In this document: positions 1 to 7,004 of the stretch, one piece after another
Layout: each line of letters opens with the position of its first letter
Numbering within the stretch: the stretch's first letter is position 1
Virus record (IMG/VR): IMGVR_UViG_3300012920_000286
Span: 1 to 23,063 of that record
Direction: 5' to 3' (one strand)
Source of the DNA: a virus
DNA length: 23,063 nt
Program-made: the position numbers and the translations under genes
Notes under the pieces: model-generated
Database searches by the model: none
The model's input: the letters and a program-made list of their open reading frames with translations, nothing else
What the model was told of the DNA's origin: nothing

Positions 1-50
1 ACCTGCTCCCCTGTTTTGGTGTCGCCGGGGAATACTAATTTAGCATACAT
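1..50 (-). CDS. 5' fragment of a further phage structural-region gene (partial)
   Basis: Only the first 16 codons lie in the window. They read MYAKLVFPGDTKTGEQ and run off the left edge without a stop. The ATG at 50 is preceded by a strong ribosome binding site, AAGGAG at 63 to 58, with a 7-base spacer. This site overlaps the stop codon of the 1020-residue fibre gene upstream, so the two genes are probably translated from one message. The next ATG, at 46, hits a stop after three codons, which supports the start at 50. The product cannot be identified from 16 residues. Position suggests another tail-fibre or structural protein, but that is inference only. Confidence 0.7.
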   Translation of the reverse strand, partial: MYAKLVFPGDTKTGEQ

Positions 51-57
51 ATATTTT

Positions 58-63
58 CTCCTT
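58..63 (-). promoter_or_regulatory. Ribosome binding site of the partial left-edge gene
   Basis: AAGGAG on the minus strand, 7 bases before the ATG at 50. It overlaps the TAA stop of the upstream fibre gene. It fixes the start of the partial gene and suggests reinitiation by ribosomes finishing the fibre gene. Confidence 0.7.
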
Positions 64-3000
64 AGTTAAATGTAAACACTAGGTATAAATTTTCGCCCGC
101 TGTTGAAGAGCCTACCTGAGTTATATCAATAGTTAAATAATCATTTGCAGCAATCGAATGCGATAAGGAAGTTACATTTCCTGTTGTTGCACCATTAGCT
201 ATACTTACAACTTGTAAGTTTGATCCGTTTTTCTTTACTTGAACAGTTACTGCTGATCCAGCAGGTGCAGTATCTACATAAGCATGAATACTTTTTAGAG
301 TATATGCTTTTTGCAGATAAAGTCGTTTTGTACCGGTATTTGTTGATAAAGTATCATCAAATCTATAGGCTTTTATAAATTCTTGTACTGGCTGAGCAAC
401 CCAATCATAATCACTACCATTATAACTTAGTACTTCACCCGTGGCTGCAGTGCTAGTATTTAGGTGCGTATCAACACTTGCATCATTATAACTACCTGCT
501 GCGGTTACTTCCTGCTGAACAAACGCCGTAGTTGCTAACTGGGTTGTATTTGTTCCATTGCTCGCGGTTGGGGCAGTTGGAGTACCTGTAAATATTGGTG
601 AAGATAAAGAGGCTCCATCAGTAATACCATAGCCTGCTAAAGTAGTTGGCTTACCTGACAAACTACTAAAAGCACCGTCAAATCCACTAGGATCTACAGA
701 ACTCGGATTTGTTTGAACCCACTGATTAGAGCTGCCGTCCGCATAATAAACATAAAGTACTAAAGCATCATCATCAAACCACAAATCTCCTGCAGAAGGA
801 CTGCTGGGGGCAGAACTTGATACTGAAACATTTGCACCTGAACTAGCACCGGATACTGCTGATTGAACAAATGCTGTAGTAGCTATTTGAGTTGTATTAG
901 TGCTATAACTTGCAGTTGGTGCTGTTGGCGTCCCTGTAAGTGCAGGACTTGCTAAAGGAGCCGCATCTGTAATACCATACCCTGTAAGTGTAGTAGGAGT
1001 GCCTGTAAGAGCACTAAATGCTCCACTAAATATTTCTGATTGATTTGCTAATCTAACCCAGTTTCCTGCATGGGCAAAATAAGCTGCTCCTGTTGCATGA
1101 ACATGGGCAAACATACCATGGTATGTGCTTGCATTTGGCAGGTTAGACGTTTGAGAAAATACGTTTGAAAAATATGCCTTACCTGTTGTAATAAAATCAT
1201 TGCTACCAATATCAGCATCTGCTCCAGTAGTTAGAGCATCTGTAATACCATACCCTGATACAGTTGTAGGTTTGCCTGTTAAAGAGCTAAAAGATACTGA
1301 AGTTAAAAAACTACTAAGATCAGGAGGTGTATAACTAAATACGCCGCTAGAATTATTATAACTAAGTGCCCCTCCTCCAGAAGCACTATTAGAAGTAACA
1401 CTAAAGTCTGTAAGATTTACTGTTCCTGCTACCGCTGTTTGCACAAATGCAGTAGTTGCTATCTGAGTGGTATTATTACTTGATGCTGCAGTGGGAGCTG
1501 TCGGGGTACCAGAGAGAGCTGGACTAGCCAAAGGCGCTTTTGTACCTAAACTATTTGTTACTGTTGTTGAAAAGTTTGCATCATCACCAAGAGCAGCTGC
1601 TAACTCATTTAGTGTATCTAAAGCTCCTGGAGCTGAATCAATAACTGCATCTACTTTTGCTTGAACATCAGAGTCTTGTAACGCCCACACGGGATGTGCG
1701 GAAACTGTCAATGTAATATGAGAATTACTAGAATTTGAGGTACCTGGTGATGTAAAAGTAAAACTCTTAATTTTAGTATCTAGAGCATTTCCTGTTGATC
1801 TAGTAATAGAGTTTGAGTTTACTGTTGCTTGCGTATTATCTGCGTAAGTTACTACCCCGAGAGTAGGGGTATTAGACCCTGTACTCGAAAAAGACTCTAT
1901 AAAAATAGCAGTATTAAAAGATACTGTACCAGTTGGTAGTCCTGTTCCTAGTACTAGTCTAGTATCTGAAGCTCCTGCAGCAGGGATAGTTATAGTGGCA
2001 GAACTACTTGCTACCATACTGCTATCTAATGGCACTGTTGACGCAGAGGCCGCCATCTTATACAGGCCCCCTGCATTAGTATCTATCCAGATTTCATCAA
2101 ATGCTGAAAAAGTAGGGGCATTGTCTTGAAAATATACAGTATTATTTGTTTCAATAGAATCTTCTACAGTTGTATTTACAAATGCAGTTGTAGCTATCTG
2201 AGTGGTGTTTGTATTTAATGCAGCAGTGGGGGCTGTGGGTGTACCAGTAAGTCCCGGGCTTGCTAGTGGAGCTGCATCAGTGATACCATACCCTGATAAA
2301 GTTGTTGGTTTACCTGTTAAAGAACTAAAAGCACCATCAAATGCATCAGTAATCCCATACCCAGATATAGTAGTAGGCCTACCTGTTAATGAGCTGTATG
2401 CTCCATCAAATGCATCAGTAATTCCATATCCAGCTATAGTAGTAGGTTTACCTGTTAGACTTGCAAATGAAAACGTGGTATTTCCTGCAAGTGCAGTTGT
2501 GGCTGACGTTCCTAGCTGTAGTGCGTCAGTAATTCCATATCCAGCTATAGTTGTTGGTTTTCCTGTTAAAGAACTAAAAACACCATCAAATGCATCTGTT
2601 ATACCATAGCCCGCTATAGTATTAGGCTTACCTGTTAAAGAACTAAAAACACCATCGAATGCATCTGTTATGCCATAACCTGCAATCGTTGTGGGAGTAG
2701 AAGTAAGATCAGAAAAAACTAAAGAGTGGTTTACAAAATTTGTTCCATTATACTTTATAAATCCCTTATTTACTGTTAAGTTGGAAATAGAAACATTTGA
2801 AAGGTCTCCTAGCCCTGCGGTTGTTGCTAGGGCATCCGTGATACCATATCCCGCTAAGGTAGTAGGTTTACCTGTTAAAGAGCTAAAAGCCCCATCAAAT
2901 GCATCTGTTATACCATAACCTGCAATAGTAGTAGGTTTATTCAATAAGTCAGAGAATGAAAGCGGATAAATAATATACGCCAAAGAACTCCAAGCCGTAG

Positions 3001-3124
3001 AACCGTCTCCAACTTTTATTTTATTTGTATTAGTTTCTAATCCTAATTCTCCTGAATTAAGAGTAGGATTAGCAGAAGCCCAGTTACTGGAAGTATCTCT
3101 TCTTATCTGTATTCTTGCCGCCAT
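62..3124 (-). CDS. Repeat-rich tail fibre with Mtd-type N-terminal domain (1020 residues)
   Basis: Probable receptor-binding tail fibre. Residues 1 to about 52 match the N-terminal domain of the Bordetella phage major tropism determinant and related fibres (RIQIRRDT, GELGLETNTNKIKVGDGSTAW), a module that usually attaches the fibre to the tail. Residues about 55 to 285 hold eight of the eleven GYGITD repeats, many in a 23-residue unit of the form FSSLTGKPTTIAGYGITDAF, as in lambda Stf-type fibres. Four copies of a TGTPTAPTA...TTQIATTAFV module and one PGALDTLNELAAA module follow. The last ~105 residues look like a compact beta domain and could form the tip. The ATG directly abuts the TAA of the upstream 625-residue fibre gene, so translation is probably coupled. 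No fibre chaperone gene is visible next to it. The fibre class is clear; the receptor is unknown. Confidence 0.9.
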   Translation of the reverse strand: MAARIQIRRDTSSNWASANPTLNSGELGLETNTNKIKVGDGSTAWSSLAYIIYPLSFSDLLNKPTTIAGYGITDAFDGAFSSLTGKPTTLAGYGITDALATTAGLGDLSNVSISNLTVNKGFIKYNGTNFVNHSLVFSDLTSTPTTIAGYGITDAFDGVFSSLTGKPNTIAGYGITDAFDGVFSSLTGKPTTIAGYGITDALQLGTSATTALAGNTTFSFASLTGKPTTIAGYGITDAFDGAYSSLTGRPTTISGYGITDAFDGAFSSLTGKPTTLSGYGITDAAPLASPGLTGTPTAPTAALNTNTTQIATTAFVNTTVEDSIETNNTVYFQDNAPTFSAFDEIWIDTNAGGLYKMAASASTVPLDSSMVASSSATITIPAAGASDTRLVLGTGLPTGTVSFNTAIFIESFSSTGSNTPTLGVVTYADNTQATVNSNSITRSTGNALDTKIKSFTFTSPGTSNSSNSHITLTVSAHPVWALQDSDVQAKVDAVIDSAPGALDTLNELAAALGDDANFSTTVTNSLGTKAPLASPALSGTPTAPTAASSNNTTQIATTAFVQTAVAGTVNLTDFSVTSNSASGGGALSYNNSSGVFSYTPPDLSSFLTSVSFSSLTGKPTTVSGYGITDALTTGADADIGSNDFITTGKAYFSNVFSQTSNLPNASTYHGMFAHVHATGAAYFAHAGNWVRLANQSEIFSGAFSALTGTPTTLTGYGITDAAPLASPALTGTPTAPTASYSTNTTQIATTAFVQSAVSGASSGANVSVSSSAPSSPSAGDLWFDDDALVLYVYYADGSSNQWVQTNPSSVDPSGFDGAFSSLSGKPTTLAGYGITDGASLSSPIFTGTPTAPTASNGTNTTQLATTAFVQQEVTAAGSYNDASVDTHLNTSTAATGEVLSYNGSDYDWVAQPVQEFIKAYRFDDTLSTNTGTKRLYLQKAYTLKSIHAYVDTAPAGSAVTVQVKKNGSNLQVVSIANGATTGNVTSLSHSIAANDYLTIDITQVGSSTAGENLYLVFTFN
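1440..1646 (-). repeat. Fibre module shared with the neighbouring gene (copy 1)
   Basis: This segment encodes a 68-residue module running from IDSAPGALDTLNELAAALGD to QIATTAFVQ. A second copy lies at about 3354 to 3560 in the adjacent 625-residue fibre gene. By hand alignment 59 of 68 residues agree, while the DNA differs at many third positions. It is therefore a diverged duplicated or exchanged module, not a recent copy. Confidence 0.8.
2271..2937 (-). repeat. 69-base coding repeat array in the 1020-residue fibre gene
   Basis: Eight copies of a unit encoding GYGITDA occur here, beginning near 2898, 2829, 2658, 2589, 2520, 2409, 2340 and 2271. Several neighbours are exactly 69 bases (23 codons) apart; others are separated by unrelated inserts of whole codons. 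Three further single copies lie near 1228, 959 and 615. The copies differ mainly at third codon positions, so the repeats are old or selected at protein level. Such arrays can gain or lose units by recombination while staying in frame. Confidence 0.85.
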
Positions 3125-5002
3125 TTACGCGCTACCTCCATCCAGAAAAATTATTATATCGTTGGATACTGTTGTAGCAGTTCCCCCATCTACAATAAAG
3201 TTAACTGTGCCTCCTGTGCCTGAGCCTATACCTGATTGATTTTGATTTACAAATTTTTGAGAAGAAATACTATATGCTAAAACTTGACCATCCTGTATAT
3301 TATTAATGTCTACATCAGACAAATCCCCAATTTCTTGTGCTCCTGCTAAACTCTGGACAAAAGCTGTAGTTGCAATCTGTGTATTATTAGTTGTAGAACT
3401 GGCAGTAGGAGCTGTAGGGGTGCCTGTAAAAGCAGGATCTGCTAAAGGTGCTTTTGTTGCTAGGCTATTGGTAACAGTTGTTGAAAAATTTGCGTCATCA
3501 CCAATAGCCGCAGCTAGTTCATTTAAAGTGTCAAGAGCTCCAGGAGCTGAATCAATTAGTCCTGCTACTTGTTGATTTACATATTGCGTAGTCGCATAAG
3601 GACTCAAGTCTGGAGGAGTAAAACTAAAAGTACCTGTACTATTATTATAGGAAAAATTACCACTTCCACTAGCGGGGGACACAACTGAAGCTGATAGATC
3701 GTCTAAGTCTATCTTTGATCTGCCAAGCACATAAGTATCTAAATTAGAGATAGAGAATAAAAATATCTCTGTTGTAGATACTGCTACACCTATTTTTTGA
3801 GTAGTAGTTGTTTTAGTTTGAGTAATTGTACCATTTTGCTCTACATGAACGGTAGTTCCTGACGTTAGTCCCGAGAATCCTCCAACAACACCATGTACAG
3901 CTACTTTTATATCTAAATTAGCATTTTTTGTTTCTAGTGCTATACCTATAAAAGCATCGCTTGATGTAGTGCTTGTTACTGTTACTACCTTTCCATTTGA
4001 TAGTATTTTTACAGGATCATTAGCAGAAATACTTGCTGATGTTAAAAATGTTCCAACTAATCGCTCTGAGGCCTGCCCAGTTGTTGCAAATCTTTCATCA
4101 ATTAAAGTATTAGCAAAAGAAGAAGGAATTTCATTTGCTTCTGTGCCAATAGAACTATTATTTGGTATTAGTAAGCCACCCGAAGTAGTTTCGGAAAGTG
4201 ATGCATCTCCAATATTTACTGTGCCGCCAAAGAAGTTACCACTATGGGCATATAAATCTCTAAAGCGATTTGTAAAAGAGCCAATATCTACATCTCTGTA
4301 GCGTACTGTTACTTGCTGACTTGGATTACTAGGGTCTGTTCTTGTTTCAGTTGCATGTATGTTAGCAGATGAATCTGGTAAGATACTTTGCTGAACATAA
4401 ATGTCTCTCCAACCATTGGAAGAGCTACCCAAGTCAAGATTAGTAGCTAATTGACTGGGTATTAGACTTCTGTTTAAAGTTCCAAACTCTCTTTGTAGAT
4501 ACTGAGTAGTGACTAGATCCGAGTTATTTTGATTAGAAGATGTAGGAGTAGAGGCAGATACAATCCCTCCAAAAGTGCCCCCAGTAGTTCTAGGAACAAA
4601 ATTTACTTGATTATTTGAATCAAATAAAGTAGTATTTATAGTATTAATTCTGGCTGTTTCTTCTTCTATTTCATGAGTCCAGTAAGTAAGTTCTCTTTCT
4701 AGACTTGCGATACCTTGCTTTAATTGTATAAAATTAGTATCTACCTCAATTACTGTTAGTAGCTCTTCATTTGGCTTATGCGCAGCAAATTGGCCCTCTT
4801 TAGATGCAAGAGGGCTACTAAAAGAAGAGAGGGGTATTACATAGTTGGCATCCGTATCTTTAGTAACAATATTAATATTCTTACTAATTTGTGTTTCCCA
4901 ACGACCTGTAACAGTATTCCAGACATAAGTAATGCCATCGACTGTTACAGGACTGCCCACCCCATTAGCGGGTAGGCTTGAGGAAGTTCTAGGATGCGAC
5001 AT
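3125..5002 (-). CDS. Mosaic tail fibre / fibre-attachment protein (625 residues)
   Basis: Probable tail fibre or fibre-connecting protein built from several common phage modules. The N-terminus has a short VTVDGITYVWNTVTGRWE motif. Residues about 78 to 130 look like a coiled coil (LKQGIASLERELTYWTHEIE), which fits a trimeric shaft. A DLGSSSNGWRDIYVQ motif follows, of the kind found in fibres with S74-type regions, then a beta module around GVVGGFSGLTSGTTVHVEQ. The C-terminal third holds a YNN...FTPPDLS module, the PGALDTLNELAAA and TGTPTAPTA...IATTAFVQ modules, and one DLSDVDINNIQDGQVLAY module. The last two kinds recur in neighbouring fibre genes. The start is the ATG at 5002 with only a weak upstream AAGAAG. 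The stop abuts the start of the next fibre. No catalytic residues were recognised. Confidence 0.83.
   Translation of the reverse strand: MSHPRTSSSLPANGVGSPVTVDGITYVWNTVTGRWETQISKNINIVTKDTDANYVIPLSSFSSPLASKEGQFAAHKPNEELLTVIEVDTNFIQLKQGIASLERELTYWTHEIEEETARINTINTTLFDSNNQVNFVPRTTGGTFGGIVSASTPTSSNQNNSDLVTTQYLQREFGTLNRSLIPSQLATNLDLGSSSNGWRDIYVQQSILPDSSANIHATETRTDPSNPSQQVTVRYRDVDIGSFTNRFRDLYAHSGNFFGGTVNIGDASLSETTSGGLLIPNNSSIGTEANEIPSSFANTLIDERFATTGQASERLVGTFLTSASISANDPVKILSNGKVVTVTSTTSSDAFIGIALETKNANLDIKVAVHGVVGGFSGLTSGTTVHVEQNGTITQTKTTTTQKIGVAVSTTEIFLFSISNLDTYVLGRSKIDLDDLSASVVSPASGSGNFSYNNSTGTFSFTPPDLSPYATTQYVNQQVAGLIDSAPGALDTLNELAAAIGDDANFSTTVTNSLATKAPLADPAFTGTPTAPTASSTTNNTQIATTAFVQSLAGAQEIGDLSDVDINNIQDGQVLAYSISSQKFVNQNQSGIGSGTGGTVNFIVDGGTATTVSNDIIIFLDGGSA
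3354..3560 (-). repeat. Fibre module shared with the neighbouring gene (copy 2)
   Basis: Second copy of the 68-residue module described at 1440 to 1646, here in the 625-residue fibre gene. In this gene it follows a YNN...FTPPDLS module, whereas in the 1020-residue gene it precedes the equivalent YNN...YTPPDLS module. The order of modules therefore differs between the two neighbours. Confidence 0.8.
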
Positions 5003-5018
5003 TAAACGTCTTCTTTAC

Positions 5019-6992
5019 TTATGTCAAATCTTGAAGTTGAACTGACCAAGTAATTTGCAGAGTATCTGCGGTTGCCTTATTAACTGGATCGAAAGTTGTA
5101 CGACACAGCATTGTCTGAGTCAGAGGTCCTTTAGTAAAACCAAAAGCCGCCGCAGTTATTGTCTTGCCGTCTTGAGTTAGAACCCCTTCAACAGGATTAT
5201 GGTCAGTACCACTAGTAAGAGTGTAATCAATAGTAGTTCCTGTTGCTGTATTTGCTCTTTGGTCAATGTGTGCAAGAGTTGTAGCATCTCCATCAGTGCT
5301 TGTATAAGCACGGTCACCAACATCAAAAACTCCAATATCAGGAATATGCTTGTTAAAAATACCAGCTTCTGTAATTGGGTAAATACGATTCAAAGGAGCC
5401 CTAAGGGTGCCTGCAGTTGAAGAAAAACGATCATAGTCTTGCTCTGGACGGGGATTATTCTCTTTAAATGTAGCAACATATACAATGCGATCACCATTTT
5501 TCTTTGCGCCTGCTACAGCATTTGGAGCATAAGTGCTCCCTCCAAAGTCATAGTTCAAAAATGCATTAAATGTGTTTGCTATGGCATCTACGCCTGTTCC
5601 GGTGATATTCAAACCTCCGGCAACTCCATAGTTATTTTCTTCAGGTGGGTAACCTTCTGCAGTACCGTCTGCATTATTTGCAACAATACTTGAACCTACA
5701 AGGGCTCCTTGGAAGATACCATCAACTGCTGTACCAAACTGAATAAATTCTGTACCACGAGTACCCGCAGTATTAGTACCTGCAGTTGCTGAGGCTCCTA
5801 CAGTTGCAGTTCCGGAGGGCTTATCCTCTTCAGCACCCACAAAGGGGAACCTAGCGACACTTCCTGTATCAAGAATTGCAAAGCCGGCTTCGTCAACTAT
5901 AGTAGCAACATTTGTGTTACCCGACTGGTTTGTACTTAAATCAATAGGAAGTCCGTCTTGATCAGTGTGAGTAAGCCGAATATTGTACTCTAGCTCTCGC
6001 TCATAAAAAGCTCCGATCTGGCCACGAGTAATTCCTAGTAATCCTTTACCATTTTCATGATAATTAGCAGCCGTGTATCCGGGGAGGGCAGAAAGTCTTG
6101 CGGTAGCCGCAGCAAAAGGTCCAGTAGCTGCAGGTGCGCCGCTCGGGGGTTCAAATACTGAACGCACGCCCGTATGAGTAGGATGTGCCGGATTAATGTT
6201 ATAGCTTGTTAAGGGAATTGCATCAACGTACTCTACGTCTATGTGTACATCAGTTACCGATCCTCCAGGAGGTGAACTCAAAGTTCCGTCCAGAGTTATG
6301 CGTGAAGCAGTTGAATTAGGAACTCCAGACTCAATCTTGGCAATTTTTATAGTTTGAGCATTTTTAACATTATCCGCACTGCCGCCAATAGGGCCACTAT
6401 TTGATTGTGAACCTGTAAGGCCAGTTATTTGAAGACCCTTTCTTAGGCGCTTCAAAGTGTTTCCACCATCACTGCCTGTGGTAAAGATAAGTTGACTATT
6501 TCCAGCACTATCAGTGGCATGCATCGCAGTTGAGCCATCTTGTTCGAGATGCACATTTACCAAGGGAGCATAGTCACCTAAAAGAGTGGTATCTTTCATA
6601 AGCTGAACACGGAAGCCGCGCTCATCTTGAAGCATACGGTCATATGCTTTCGGAATAGCTGCTTGCTTTCTCGCAATTTTTAGGTTTGCTTGTGTACCGC
6701 TACCATCATTGATACCCAGCACTTTTGGAAGGTTATCAAAATCAGTGTGGTTGTATCTATCTTTATCCGAGCGAGCAGCTGCTCCGATTCCGATTGCCAT
6801 ATGGCTCATCATTCGGGGCATCTTATGCTTGCCTGCACGATCTTGTCCATCGTCAATCATACGACCGATAATGTGAGCGATACCATCTTTCGTAACTTTA
6901 TTACGAATTGTTTTATGTTGCTTTACCTTTCCATCTTTATCACGAAGGACTAGGTTTACAACACCTTTTAAGCGACAATCGTCTATATACAT
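5019..6992 (-). CDS. Virion structural protein with C-terminal ITEAGIF / TLQITW motifs (657 residues)
   Basis: Probable tail-associated structural protein. The N-terminal ~45 residues have the pattern of a small beta domain (GVVNLVLRDKDGKVKQHKTI) followed by an IGRMIDD helix. Near the C-terminus lie ITEAGIFN (about residues 538 to 545), MLCRTTFDPVNK and the final DTLQITWSVQLQ. This trio is characteristic of a family of phage tail and fibre proteins of unknown detailed role. The long middle is Gly-, Ala- and Thr-rich, with no catalytic motif I can name. The ATG at 6992 follows a strong AAAGGAG with a 7-base spacer that overlaps the stop of the upstream gene. Its place among fibre genes suggests a tail-tip or fibre-base part, which is inference. 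Confidence 0.78.
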   Translation of the reverse strand: MYIDDCRLKGVVNLVLRDKDGKVKQHKTIRNKVTKDGIAHIIGRMIDDGQDRAGKHKMPRMMSHMAIGIGAAARSDKDRYNHTDFDNLPKVLGINDGSGTQANLKIARKQAAIPKAYDRMLQDERGFRVQLMKDTTLLGDYAPLVNVHLEQDGSTAMHATDSAGNSQLIFTTGSDGGNTLKRLRKGLQITGLTGSQSNSGPIGGSADNVKNAQTIKIAKIESGVPNSTASRITLDGTLSSPPGGSVTDVHIDVEYVDAIPLTSYNINPAHPTHTGVRSVFEPPSGAPAATGPFAAATARLSALPGYTAANYHENGKGLLGITRGQIGAFYERELEYNIRLTHTDQDGLPIDLSTNQSGNTNVATIVDEAGFAILDTGSVARFPFVGAEEDKPSGTATVGASATAGTNTAGTRGTEFIQFGTAVDGIFQGALVGSSIVANNADGTAEGYPPEENNYGVAGGLNITGTGVDAIANTFNAFLNYDFGGSTYAPNAVAGAKKNGDRIVYVATFKENNPRPEQDYDRFSSTAGTLRAPLNRIYPITEAGIFNKHIPDIGVFDVGDRAYTSTDGDATTLAHIDQRANTATGTTIDYTLTSGTDHNPVEGVLTQDGKTITAAAFGFTKGPLTQTMLCRTTFDPVNKATADTLQITWSVQLQDLT

Positions 6993-7004
6993 TTAGGTTC
7001 TCCT

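Noticed and set aside
2271-2937. Regular repeats that might be taken for a CRISPR array.
   Set aside because: Repeat and spacer are both coding in one frame, unit differences are synonymous, and the translated repeat is a known fibre motif.
1-3124. Diversity-generating retroelement variable region at the 3' end of the Mtd-type fibre.
   Set aside because: No template repeat, reverse transcriptase or C-type lectin-like end was seen in the window; only the N-terminal domain is Mtd-like.
5001-5027. TTGACA at 5027-5022 with TTTAAT downstream, as a second promoter.
   Set aside because: The spacer is only 15 bases, the -10 is weak and it overlaps the start codon of the 625-residue gene. Probably chance.
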